From assembly GCF_003576645.1 (NCBI RefSeq), contig NC_044929.1, positions 3,198,184 to 3,262,183 of the forward strand: 64,000 bases of DNA. The letters are read 5' to 3'. Shown one piece after another: positions 24,086 through 35,469 of this stretch. Positions within the stretch are counted from its first letter, which is position 1. Each line of letters begins with the position of its first letter. The notes under the pieces are model-generated. The model was not told the DNA's origin. It saw only the letters and a program-made list of their open reading frames with translations, and searched no databases. Position numbers and translations under genes: made by a program. The DNA is from Ipomoea triloba. Lineage: Eukaryota > Streptophyta > Magnoliopsida > Solanales > Convolvulaceae.

Positions 24086-26070
24086 TGCAATGACCACCTC
24101 TAAGAGCAATCCCATTTGTAGATTTTAGGGAGTTTTTGTCAAATGTAAAAACTTAGGGATGATTTTTTAACAAATGGAGAGTGGGGTTTTACATAGTTTT
24201 TTCTCCGAGATGAATTTTTGTGGGGCCTATTTGTGAGAAAAATAGGCGCAAGCAATGCTGTGCGCTCAAAACGAAGCTTTCCCTTTTTTTTTTTTTGAAT
24301 TTTTTCTCCTTTTCCCTAGTTCCCTCCCGATTTTACTAAAAAATATTGATGATTTTACTAAAACAATATTGATTTTTTTCTCCTTTTCCCTAGTTCCCTC
24401 CTAGTTTTACTAAAAAGTAACAATCACTTTATTTCTAATAAATATCGATCTCACAAGAAAGATTTTTTTACTCCTTTTCCCTAGTTCCCTCCCGATTTTA
24501 CTAAAAAATATTGATTTTTTTTCTTCTACTTTTCCCTAGTTCCCTCCCGGTTTTACTAAAAAGTAACAATCACTTTATCTCTAATAAATAGAGATCTCAC
24601 AATTTCCTCCCGGTTTCACTAAAAAGTAACAATCACTTTATATATCTCTAATAAATAGAAATCTCACAAGAAATTCACCTCACTGGGGATCTCTAATAAA
24701 TAGAGATCTCACAATTCCCTCCCGGTTTTACTAAAAAGTAACAATCACTTTATCTCTAATAAATAGAGATCTCACAATTCCCTCCCGATTTTACTAAAAA
24801 GTAACAATCACTTTATCTTTAATAAATAGAGATCTCACAAGAATTTCAGCTCACTAGGGATCTCTAATAAATAGAAATCTCACAATTCCCTCCCAGTTTT
24901 ACTAAAAAGTAACAATCACTTTTTCTCTAATAAATAGAGATCTCACAAGAAATTCACCTCACTGGGGTTCAAACCTGATATCACATCTATGCCACTCAAC
25001 CACAAGACCTTTGGCATAATTTAGCAATACTAATTTACTAACTTAAATTATTTAAAAAAAAATACTAACTAAAATATTGCTTAAAATAGCTTGTTGTTTT
25101 AAAATTTATATATACAAAAAACTTTAATTTGTAATTTAGCAATATCAATTTACAAAATGCTAAGCACATTGTTCTTAGTTGGCACGTCTATAGCTCCCTT
25201 TTAGAGAAGGACACCATATCGAACCCTATGGTGGGGCATTGATTCTTTAGATTACAATAGATAGAAAAAATATATTTTGAACAGATACCTTATAATAAAT
25301 AGATAGAAAAAATATATTTTGAACAGATACCTTATAATAAATCGAGTTGATAGATATATTTTGAACAGATACCTTATAATAAATCGAGTTGATAGAGAAG
25401 GACACCATATCGAACCCTATGGTGGGGCATTGATTCTTTAGATTACAATAGATAGAAAAAATATATTTTGAACAGATACCTTATAATAAATAGATAGAAA
25501 AAATATATTTTGAACAGATACCTTATAATAAATCGAGTTGATAGATATATTTTGAACAGATACCTTATAATAAATCGAGTTGATAGAGAAGGACACCATA
25601 TCGAACCCTATGGTGGGGCATTGATTCTTTAGATTACAATAGATAGAAAAAATATATTTTGAACAGATACCTTATAATAAATAGATAGAAAAAATATATT
25701 TTGAACAGATACCTTATAATAAATCGAGTTGATAGATATATTTTGAACAGATACCTTATAATAAATCGAGTTGATAGAGAAGGACACCATATCGAACCCT
25801 ATGGTGGGGCATTGATTCTTTAGATTACAATAGATAGAAAAAATATATTTTGAACAGATACCTTATAATAAATAGATAGAAAAAATATATTTTGAACAGA
25901 TACCTTATAATAAATCGAGTTGATAGATATATTTTGAACAGATACCTTATAATAAATCGAGTTGATAGCACTAAAAAAAAATTATTAACTAAAATATTGC
26001 TTAAAATAGCTTCTTGTTTTTAATTTTACACTAGTTAGGTGATGATGCATTGATTCATTCACATCAATTT
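24086..26070. repeat. Large composite repeat, unit 2
   Basis: Half-MITE (24086-24280), an expanded array of ccctagttccctcccg/ttactaaaaagtaacaatcac/tctctaataaatagagatct monomers (24290-24960), a damaged minus-strand SINE head (24961-25010), an AT-rich tail (25015-25200) and the 191-bp array described separately, then the shared ctaaaatattgctta end. It is nearly twice as long as unit 1 only because of the two arrays. Confidence 0.75.
25204..25967. repeat. Four near-identical 191-bp tandem units
   Basis: gagaaggacaccatatcg begins at 25204, 25395, 25586 and 25777, exactly 191 bp apart, and the units look identical by eye. Each unit contains three copies of atattttgaacagatacctt, so a roughly 40-50 bp repeat was amplified first and the 191-bp unit afterwards. 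Corresponding unexpanded sequence occurs once at about 23865-23965 and about 26865-26970. The near-zero divergence implies a recent expansion. Confidence 0.95.
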
Positions 26071-27070
26071 TCTCATTTTCCCTAGTTCCCTCCCGGTTTT
26101 ACTAAAAAGTAGCAATCACTTTATCTCTAATAAATATCGATCTCTTTGTTTTTTTTTTTGTTTTTTTTTTTTTGTTCTCCTCTCCCCTAGTTCCCCCCGG
26201 ATTTTACTAAAAAATATTGATGATTTTACTAAAAAATATTAATTTTTTCTCCTTTTCCCTAGTTCCCTCTCAGTTTTACTAAAAAGTAACAATCACTTTA
26301 TTATCTCTAATAAATATCGATGTTTTACTAAAAAGTTCTCCGCCGTTTCCCTAGTTCCCTCCCGATTTTACTAAAAAATAACAATAACTTTATCTCTAAT
26401 AAATATCGATGTTTTACTAAAAAGTTCTCCGTTTTCCTAGTTCCCTCTCGATTTTACTAAAAAGTCAATCACTTTATCCCTAATAAATATCGATGTTTTA
26501 CTAAAAAGTTCTCCGTTTCCCTAGTTCCCTCCCGGTTTTACTAAAAAGTAACAATCACTTTATCTCTAATAAAGTTAGATCTCATAACAAATTCACCTTA
26601 ATGTGGTTCAAGCTTGAGACCTCTCATTTGAGAAGTTACATCTATGCCGCTCGACCACAGAACCTTTGGCATAATTTGGCAATACTAATTTACTAACTTG
26701 AATTATTTCAAAATAAAAATACTAACTAAAATATTGCTTAAAATAGCTTGTTGTTTTTAAATTTATATATACAAAAACTTTAATTTGTAATTTAGCAATA
26801 TCAATTTACAAATTGCCAAGCACATTGTTCTTAGTTGGCACATTTATAACTCCCTTTTAGATCAGAGACACCATATCGAACCCTATGGTGGGGCATTGAT
26901 TCTTTGGATTACAATAGATAGAAACAATATATTTTGAACAGATACCTTATAATAAATCGAGTTGATAGCACTAAAAAAATTATTAACTAAAATATTGCTT
27001 AAAATAGCTTCTTGTTTTTAGTTTTATACTAGTTAGGTGATGATGCATTGATTCATTCACATCAATTTAA
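26071..27070. repeat. Large composite repeat, unit 3 (lacks the half-MITE)
   Basis: Starts directly with the ccctagttccctcccg array (26080-26580), which here also contains repeated gatgttttactaaaaagttc words, then the minus-strand SINE head (26600-26672) and the AT-rich tail to gatgatgcattgattcattc (about 27055). Confidence 0.75.
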
Positions 27071-27224
27071 TTAAATGAACTACATCAATGAATATAAAAT
27101 TGAGCCTACTAAACGCTATTCAATATCACTTCACCATTAAAGTGATGAGGTGGTGTTTGACTTTTGTTTGGATTACAACTATGAAATATAGCAAAAATAT
27201 TCCTCTTAATTAATTATAGGATCG

Positions 27225-29385
27225 GAAAACGAGAAGACTAGTAATTGAAACTAACCATATATTTTTGGTGAAAAAAAATTTATTGGTGAAGAAAACTTTT
27301 AAACTTTTACATATTGTGACAATTCTATTAAACATTTGAAAGTTTGTAATCTAATTACAAGTCAATGAAGACATGTATTTAATTAGTAACAGATCAATAA
27401 AAAGAAGCGTTATCTTTTAAAGAAAATTTATAAAAAGCACTTAATTGGCAATTGATTGACAAAATTAAGCACTAAATTATGAATATCATAATAAATCCTT
27501 ATTGTTATTTGAGTAGGTTATAAAAAGACAAATATTTATTGTGTGGGGGATAAGAGATTAATTACGATTTTTTAACTTTTTTAATGTCTCTATATATCTC
27601 TCTCTTACCGTATTTGTCAATTTAGTCCAAAATCACCACTCATTTAAAATAAGATTTATTCTTAATATGAGATCGTGTCTTCCTAATATTACAAGAATTA
27701 ATATAACATTTTCCTTATTGAGATTGAGATAGAGATATTTCTTCATTTATATAATCTAGGCTCATTATGGCAAGATAGAGGGTGCAATTACATACCTTTC
27801 ATATTTTTCTGTTCAAATTTGTATGTAAAAGTTTTTATTGCATTACTTTATTCTATTATGTTAATTCACTTAATTGTATAATCTTCTAAAAATTTATTTA
27901 CAACTTATTTTGAGGACTTTTCAAGTATTACAATAATATTATGTTGTCAAAACAATCCAAACATGGTAACGCATGCTTTCAATGTATATATCAAATATAT
28001 AAACAATTTTTGAAAATAAATATTATATAAATATACTCAAGTATATATTTGTTCTGTGATGTAACATCATTTTATTATGAACAATCTTTGGCGTGTTTGA
28101 ACTAAATGTTGTGCAAATATGGCAAGGTGGCTATATTATTTCAGGTCAAAAGAAGTTATGAACCTAGTCGATAATCATCTTTAAAACTTAATTTGTATCA
28201 TTTTTTATTTATTAATTATTTATAAATTGATTAAGAATAAATCAGATTATTACGACAAAAATTTTATAATCTAGTATGATAAATTCAAAATTTTAAATAA
28301 GAAAAAAATTTAAATTAGTCACCGAACTTTACACAAAAGTGTAACTGGGTCTTTCAAATAAAAAAATACAATTATGTCCCTCAACTGTCTAAAATTTTGC
28401 AATTAGGCAAAATTTGACATGTTTCTCAATCAGGTCAGCAGTGACGTGAAGTCATCTTATTAAAAAAATATTATTTTTTAAATTTATTAATATTTTCGCC
28501 CATACATTGCACGGAATTAATTTGTTATAATATTGAAGATGTCAACTAAACTGCTTTTAAACTTACTAATGGATACTTCGAATTTGTTAAGCGATTTGCA
28601 AATGGCACCGTCAATACATTAAATAAAGAAGCCGTTTCTTAAAACGTATATCCGTTACTTAAAACATATGTACGTTATTGAAAACGTATGGCCGTTTCTG
28701 TAATGATATTCTTTTATTTAATAAAAAGTTTTGAAATATTGAAGACGAGTGATTGGAACTAACTATATATTTTTGGTGAAAAAAAGAAACTTATTGGTGA
28801 ATTTTTTTTTAATATATTGTGACAATTTTATTTAAACATTTGAACGTTGTAATTTAATGCTAAACGTATCTATCGTTTGACAATTATATCTAAGTACTTC
28901 AAATAGTGTTTGATATATATGGAAATATAAAGGGAAGAAGTGTTATAAAGATTAAAATGCTCTTGCCTCTATATTTTGATTTGGAGAATGATATATACAA
29001 GTTAATGAATACATGTAATTAATTAGCAATAGATCAATAAAGAAGAAGCGATATATTTAAAGAAAATTTATTAAAAAGCACTTAATTGACAATTGATTGA
29101 CAAAATTAAGCACTAAATTATGAATATCATAACAAATCCTTATTGTTATTTGACTAGGTTATAAAAAGACAAAATAAACGGAGGACCAAATTGGTTAAAA
29201 TTTTAAAAGTCGAGCGATTTAATTGGGTACGAAAAATTATCGATGACCAAATTGGTAATTTTGTAATAGTCGAGGAACCATTTCGATAATAAACTCAAAA
29301 AATATTATTTTTTAAAAATTTATTAGTATTTTCGTACATACGTTGCACGGAATAAATTTGTTATAAATTTTTGAAATATTAAAAA
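27225..29385. repeat. Diverged direct duplications upstream of the F-box gene
   Basis: Two separate direct repeats are visible. The stretch 27235-27530 matches 28745-29170 (shared: atatatttttggtgaaaaaa, agcacttaatt, caattgattgacaaaatt, aatccttattgttatttga). The second copy has an insertion in its middle. The stretch 28455-28545 matches 29297-29385 (shared: aatattattttttaaa, ttgcacgg, tttgttataa). No coding sequence is recognised. An MITE-like half lies at 28300-28480. Confidence 0.65.
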
Positions 29386-29866
29386 AAAAAATGTAGTGGG
29401 ACCCACGGCTTCTCTCATCACGCTTATCCCCTCTCTCTCTCTTTCTCTCTCTACGCACAACGAGTCAATGACATTCTTTTATTTGTAGGCAGATTACAGT
29501 TGTATTTGTAACGCCCGTATTTTTCTTTTTTTCTTTTTCTTTTTTTTTTTCATGCGTTTTCATATTTTGTTTTCTTTTTCGAGATTGAAATACTGAGAAT
29601 ACGAGAGGAGAAAACCAGTTAGCGAAATTGAGAGAGATAAAGAAGGGGGTCCTCTATAGATTATGCCTCACTCGGAGGCCATAGCCTATTCTATTCCTAT
29701 TCCGATTTGCAGAGCGAATCCGAGAGATTGATAAACCCCCGAAGAAGCTCCAATCCTATATAATAGTTTATACTATGCATAGATAAACAGAATATACATC
29801 TGCACTGTTTCTTTGCACCGCCGAATTCCAATCAACTGTTCGTCTTCTCTTCTTCCAATTCATTTC
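29386..29866 (+). promoter_or_regulatory. Promoter and untranslated first exon of the F-box/kelch gene
   Basis: A CT-rich tract (29425-29452) and a TATA-like ctatataata (29756-29765) precede a probable start near 29790. The leader then runs to a GTAAGT donor at 29867. The arrangement (TATA, short leader exon, long leader intron) is inferred, since no transcript is available. Confidence 0.55.
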
Positions 29867-30740
29867 GTAAGTTTTTATGTTTTTTTTTTTTTTTGGTGTT
29901 CTTTACTGCTGTGAATTTGATTTTTTGTTTTTAATTTCAATTTGGTATCATTTTTCGTGATTGTGCTTGCTTTTTGCGTTGTGAAACGGTGATGGATTTG
30001 TTTATGGAGATCTAGGTTTCGCTAGTCGTATTTGGTGTTGGTGTTCTTTACTGTTGTGAATTTGATTTTTTTTTTTTAAATTTCAATTTGGTATCGTTTT
30101 TTCGTGATTCTGCCTGCTTTGTGCGTTGCGAAACGGTGATGGATTTGTTTATGGAGATCTAGGTTTCGCTAGTCGTATTTGGGTGTGGTGAAAGATTGAA
30201 GCTTTTTTTGGTTTGGTTCTAGATTTATTGAAATTGAGGCGTTGGGTATTGTCTGATCTGAAATTTGGGAGATCTGGGTTGGGATATAATCCCTTTTTAT
30301 GAATTCTTGCCATACACATCTGATTAGAATTGTTCTTTTTGTTTTGTGGTTTTAGGTGCGTCTGAATCTGGACAGGTTTCATTCTTTGATTTGGATTTTT
30401 TTTTTTTGAGTTCTTAATTTGTGATATCCATTGAATTGAATGATTGATGTTCTTTATTTGTTGCCGAGGTGATCTGGGTTGTCATTTTTATCTATTGGGA
30501 TCAATGATAAATGAATGAAATTGTGAGGCTAGGGATTTTCCCCCTTTGTTTTTCTTTCCAGTTCTATGCATTTTGTTGCCAGAATTGCTTTTTGAATTCA
30601 TATCTATATATATACATTGCTGTCAATAGGATATTGAATATTTGATGAAAAGTGGGTGTTTAAGTTTTGATTTCTATATATAGAGGCACACTAGATTTGT
30701 GATGGGTAAAGTTTTTGTGCTTTGGCTTATCTATTTGCAG
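29867..30740 (+). other. Leader intron with an internal 145-bp tandem duplication
   Basis: The donor cattTC|GTAAGT at 29867 and the acceptor ctatttgCAG ending at 30740 define an 874-bp intron in the 5' leader, the usual place for an intron in plant SKIP11-type genes. Within it 29895-30039 and 30040-30184 are a tandem duplication (ggtgttctttactg, aaacggtgatggatttgttt and ctaggtttcgctagtcgtat occur twice) with few differences. Leader introns often promote expression, and whether the duplication matters is unknown. Confidence 0.7.
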
Positions 30741-30824
30741 GTTGTCTGACTGGTAAGAGAGGCTGTAGAGTGTGTTACCATAAGGCGAAAAGCTGCGGCT
30801 TCCTTGTGGTTGAACCCTGACGAT

Positions 30825-32267
30825 ATGCTGGAAGACCGTTCTTGTTTTGTGTCAAGGGACTACCACAGAGAGCGTAGCTGGGCTTGCATGAGTTTCCGGC
30901 TTGATGCGAATGGCAAAAGGCCAGCGGAAGATGATCAAGAGGATGGACGTGTTAGGAAATTCCCGAAACAGTCTGACACTCGTGGCAGAGTGGATACATC
31001 TCTAACCCTAGGGGGCAATTCTTCGGCATCTGAAGCTGACCAGGCTGGTTGTGATTATGAGGCTGATGATGGAATGCAAATGACCGTGGCACAAGGCGGT
31101 GGTGATCAGCATTCTGACGGGGTAAATTCTGAGACTGGGGCACAAGGTGGTGATATGGTGGCTGATCAAGCTGGTGATCAGCATTGCGATGGGGTAAATT
31201 CTGACACTAGCTGCCTAATTCCTGGGATTGGTCGAGACAACTCCATTAGCTGTCTCATCCGTTGCTCAAGGTCCGCTTATGGCATGGCAGCTTCCGTGAA
31301 CAGGAGCTTTCGTTCGCTAATTAGGAGCGGTGAGCTCTATAAATTAAGACGCATGAATGGTATAATTGAGCACTGGGTTTATTTTTCCTGCAACATGTTG
31401 GAATGGGAAGCGTTTGACCCCAATCTCCGCCGTTGGATGCGTCTCCCAACAATGAATTCTAATGAATGTTTTGTATTTTCTGACAAGGAATCTTTGGCAG
31501 TGGGCACAGAGCTCCTTGTGTTTGGAAAGGAGTACATGGCACAAGTCATCTATCGGTACAGTCTTTTGACCAATTCATGGTCGACAGGAATGCAGATGAA
31601 CGAGCCACGGTGTTTGTTTGGTTCTGCCTGCCAAGGGGAGATTGCTATTATGGCTGGTGGTTGTGACTTGCAAGGTAAGATCCTTAGCTCAGCTGAGCTA
31701 TACAATTCGGAGACGGGAGAGTGGAAGCTATTGCCAAGCATGAACAAGGCCCGGAAAATGTGTTCTGCAGTATTCATGGACGGGAAGTTTTATGTAATTG
31801 GAGGTATCGGAGGGCCTGAAACAAAGCTTTTGACATCTGGAGAGGAGTACAATCTCGAGACTGAAACTTGGACTGAAATTCCTAACATGTGTCCCCCCCG
31901 CACAGGTGAAACTAGGGGAAACGCCTTGCCTACTACATCTGAAGCACCTCCATTGATTGCAGTTGTAAATGACCAATTGTATGCTGCTGATTATGCTGAA
32001 ATGGTAGTGAGGAAGTATGACAAGGATAACAGAGTTTGGTTTACAATTGGGAGATTGCCCGAACGTGCAAATTCCATGAATGGTTGGGGCTTGGCTTTTA
32101 GGGCATGTGGTGATAAGCTTATCGTGATCGGGGGACCTAGGGCTTCAGGTCCAGGGTTTATCGAAGTGAACTCGTGGGTGCCTAGTGAAGGACCACCCGA
32201 GTGGCATTTACTAGGCCGAAAGCAATCGGGTAGCTTTGTCTATAATTGCGCTGTGATGGGTTGCTAA
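30825..32267 (+). CDS. F-box/kelch-repeat protein, SKIP11-like (parental copy)
   Basis: The predicted 480-residue protein would be the substrate-binding subunit of an SCF (Skp1-Cullin-F-box) ubiquitin ligase. The start is the ATG at 30825 (MLEDRSC, the conserved beginning of this plant family); the frame is open 21 bases further but without ATG. Residues 40-128 are acidic and low-complexity, with a near-duplicated DQHxDGVNSxT motif (94-104 and 118-128). The F-box is about 131-176 (LIPGIGRDNSISCLIRCSRS onward). Kelch blades follow, with Gly-Gly pairs at 278-279, 326-327 and 436-437 and paired Trp at 300, 349 and 451. The C-terminus FVYNCAVMGC is typical. The coding region is a single exon, as I recall for Arabidopsis relatives. 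Its substrate is unknown. Two 5'-truncated relatives and many fragments of codons 94-131 lie downstream. The family assignment is firm; the exact orthologue is not. Confidence 0.95.
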   Translation: MLEDRSCFVSRDYHRERSWACMSFRLDANGKRPAEDDQEDGRVRKFPKQSDTRGRVDTSLTLGGNSSASEADQAGCDYEADDGMQMTVAQGGGDQHSDGVNSETGAQGGDMVADQAGDQHCDGVNSDTSCLIPGIGRDNSISCLIRCSRSAYGMAASVNRSFRSLIRSGELYKLRRMNGIIEHWVYFSCNMLEWEAFDPNLRRWMRLPTMNSNECFVFSDKESLAVGTELLVFGKEYMAQVIYRYSLLTNSWSTGMQMNEPRCLFGSACQGEIAIMAGGCDLQGKILSSAELYNSETGEWKLLPSMNKARKMCSAVFMDGKFYVIGGIGGPETKLLTSGEEYNLETETWTEIPNMCPPRTGETRGNALPTTSEAPPLIAVVNDQLYAADYAEMVVRKYDKDNRVWFTIGRLPERANSMNGWGLAFRACGDKLIVIGGPRASGPGFIEVNSWVPSEGPPEWHLLGRKQSGSFVYNCAVMGC

Positions 32268-33224
32268 AAATGTGGTTCTTTGGGTGCTGCCGTGGAGGAG
32301 TGTCTTTCTAATGGGTAATCTGTCCCAAACCTTTATTTTCTTTTTTATTCAGTGCATTATTTTTTCTTTTCTCTGTGGGAGAATAGGGAGGATTATCAAC
32401 CTACTCAAGATTTGACCGCATATTTCTTCTAAAGGAGTTGTTGAGTATCAAATTTTTTCTGCTTCGACATTTTCATTCAATTGAATGACCTTCTCCCATT
32501 TGGTTAACATGAATCTTCAAAGGAGGCCAGCAAAAAATAGCAAAGGGATAGGAAAATAACTTGAGGGTGGGAGCCATACAATAGTAGAATCTTGATTAGA
32601 TTTTGTTGAAGCTTCTCCAAGAAATTGTAGAGCTTAGTTCCATTAAGTCCGCTCTTTTCTCTTCCCCACCCCGCTTTATTTTTCTTGGCATAGTCAAGAA
32701 AACCCATAAAAAAAACAAGAAAAAATAATTAAGGTTCTACAATCTTCTTCATCAGGAGCATGTCAATGTACTTGAACACCTTTGATATTGCAATGAATGA
32801 GCTACATACTGAAGCTTTGTCTTGAAATTCATTAATGGAAGCTTGTTGCACCTTTTTTCTGAAATGTCGTGTGTATTTTCCTTATATGGTAATATATGTC
32901 GGTATCTTATATCATTCATATGCTGATATAATTGCTGTAAATTCGATGATGCATTTTGCTTCTGTGTATTAGTGGCATATTGGCATGATCTATATTCGTA
33001 AATCATAAATGGGCATATAGTTTGAAAAGGAAAAGTATCATTTAGTTTGTGATGTAGTGAATGCTACCCTGTATCTTTCCTTTTCCAAGTATTCCATTCT
33101 GTTATGCTTTATTTGCCAAGTCCATGAATCAGAAAACAATTCTACAGTGCAAATTATGTTGGCTTAGGGTTTTGCTAGATGGTATTGATTCTATATTTGG
33201 TGAATGCATAAATATGATTGTATC
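32268..33224 (+). other. 3' flank of the F-box/kelch gene
   Basis: The 3' UTR follows. Parts of this flank (32268-32360 and about 32968-33350) are also found, contiguous with each other, downstream of the minus-strand copy (42302-42741 reversed). The approximately 610 bp at 32361-32967 are missing there, with a GTG microhomology at the junction. Minus-strand frames here (32504-33006) have no domain. Confidence 0.6.
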
Positions 33225-33470
33225 ACTGACTGTTGTAAAAATCGGTCTAGGCGGCCACCTAGGTGCCCCTAGGCCGAGGGGATTTTAGCCTTAGGTGGAC
33301 ATTAGTTGGCTGAACTTGGGCCTGAGTCGGCCAACTCGACTCTTGAGTGGGCCAGACTTAGTGCCCAACTAGGCGCCCAAGTCGGTCAATGTTTTTGGGT
33401 GTGCAATGTGTGCAATCTGTATACTGCCTAACTAGCGCCAATGCCTTCTTATAACATTGGTATCACTTCA
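33225..33470. mobile_element. GC-rich MITE-like repeat, ctaggcg family
   Basis: Begins gttgtaaaaatcggtctagg and ends cttcttataacattgg; the ends are weakly inverted (gttgtaaaaa/ttataac). The inside is rich in ctaggcg/cgcccaa words. A truncated copy sits at the same relative place after the minus-strand gene copy (about 42302-42395), so this insertion predates the gene duplication. A related block occurs at 62050-62235. A hAT-like origin is possible. Confidence 0.5.
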
Positions 33471-33818
33471 TTCACTCCTTTATTGCCATTTCACTTGTGC
33501 TTGTTCGTCTACATTCTTATTGCCCTTTGATGGTTATATCTCGAAAATGTGTCTTATTATGTGAATAAAAGAGTTGCCCTATACATGACCATAAATGTGT
33601 GTGAAATGATCTAACTTTAAATAGTTCACAAATACTACCTTATCTTATCTTACCTTACAATACCTTCTATTCACACATTGTCCCTAGTTTCTATTCCCTT
33701 GTGGGGCTGTTTGGTAAAATGGTGAATTTGTCAAATTTTGACAGATTTTTCCCACTGTTAAGCTCTGCAGATTGGAGTCAAAATTCTAAAAATAGTAGGC
33801 TTTTGGGTTTTTATGTAA

Positions 33819-34279
<461 letters not shown>

Positions 34280-34714
34280 GATAAAGTAATTTTTGAACTA
34301 TATAAATGTAATCTAGTGACCTAAAATGTTATTGTTTCATTTTACCTATCTTATTTACTATTTATTGGTCAAATTATTTTTTGTGTGTTTTCATTATTAT
34401 TTTTTAATTTTAAATTTTTAAAAATATTTAATAGTATTTTTTTACGTAGTTTCTACATATAAATTTTACATACTATTTCTAACTTTAATATTATAAAAAA
34501 CTAAATTGTAAATAACTTTTGCCAGATTCAACTTTGACACATAAAATGAGATGACACGAGTACTATTTTTATAAATTTTAATTTTAATGATGGGGCGGAG
34601 GGAGTACTATTTTATCAACTTTAATGATGCTAAAATACAATGAGAGGTCACAAATTCGACCAGTGAGGACATTGACTCTTTGTACTTCATTAGGTTGAGA
34701 AAGTATTTATGGAT

Positions 34715-35167
34715 GGCAAAAACTTGAGTGAGACCGTCTCACCATGAGACGGGTCGGGTCGAGTTAAATCAAGATGCAAATGTGACACTTATATGTACAA
34801 ATGTTATACTTATATGCTCAAATGTAATACTAATCAGGAATAAAATTTTTGTTACTTATAAGGATAAATGTAATACTTTTAAGGGAAAAAACAATACTTT
34901 TACATTTCGATTTAAAAGTATTATATTTTTCCTCAAAAGTATCATATTTGCCCTTATAAGTAAGGGGCACTTGTCAACATTACTTATTATGAAAAATGTG
35001 TTACTTTTTCTCTTATAAGTAACAAAAATTGTATTTTTTTTATTAGTGTTACATATGAGCATATAAGTATGACATTTGCACATATAAGTATGATATTTGC
35101 ATGGTGCTTTGACCCGACCCGTCTCACGAACAAGGATCCGTGAGACGGTCTCACACAAGTGTGACCC
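34715..35167. mobile_element. MULE-type MITE with 9-bp target duplication
   Basis: tttatggat stands at 34706-34714 and 35168-35176. The 453-bp element has long terminal inverted repeats: ggcaaaaacttgagtgagac at the left against gggtcacacttgtgtgagac on the reversed right end, with gtgagacggtctcac and gacgggtcgggtc words in both arms. The middle also folds (acttataag/cttataagt words at 34850 and 35010-35030). No transposase is encoded; the antiparallel frames at 34728-35352 arise from the inverted repeat. Confidence 0.85.
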
Positions 35168-35284
35168 TTTATGGATAAATATTGCATTATAACAGAGTCA
35201 ATAGCACTGAAAAATCGTGATGGGATGATAATATTAGGGAATAACAGTCTAATATAAGTTATATAAGTCAAGTTAATAGTGTAA

Positions 35285-35400
35285 TTAAGTCCCGCCGGAA
35301 AATAAATGGTCATTTTCTCGCCGGGAAATAAATCCGGCGGTTTTTCCGGCAATTTTTCACCGGAAAAAAAAAAAAAACTATTTTTCGTCAGAAAAAAATT
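35285..35400. other. Small ccgg-rich reiteration
   Basis: Repeats of gccggaaaat/ccggcggtttttccggc words between the MITE and the first gene-fragment array. Origin unknown. Confidence 0.3.
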
Positions 35401-35469
35401 TCATTTTCAAGTAGGATTGAAATGGGAATTTACATTGTTGAAAACAATTCCCCTTTCAAGCAAGAAAAC

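Noticed and set aside
30804..30824. Extended start seven codons upstream of the F-box protein
   Set aside because: The upstream frame has no ATG (it opens with TTG), and the family starts at the MLEDRSC methionine.
31344..31976. Minus-strand frames inside the F-box/kelch gene and its copies
   Set aside because: They are antisense shadows of a well-supported coding region.
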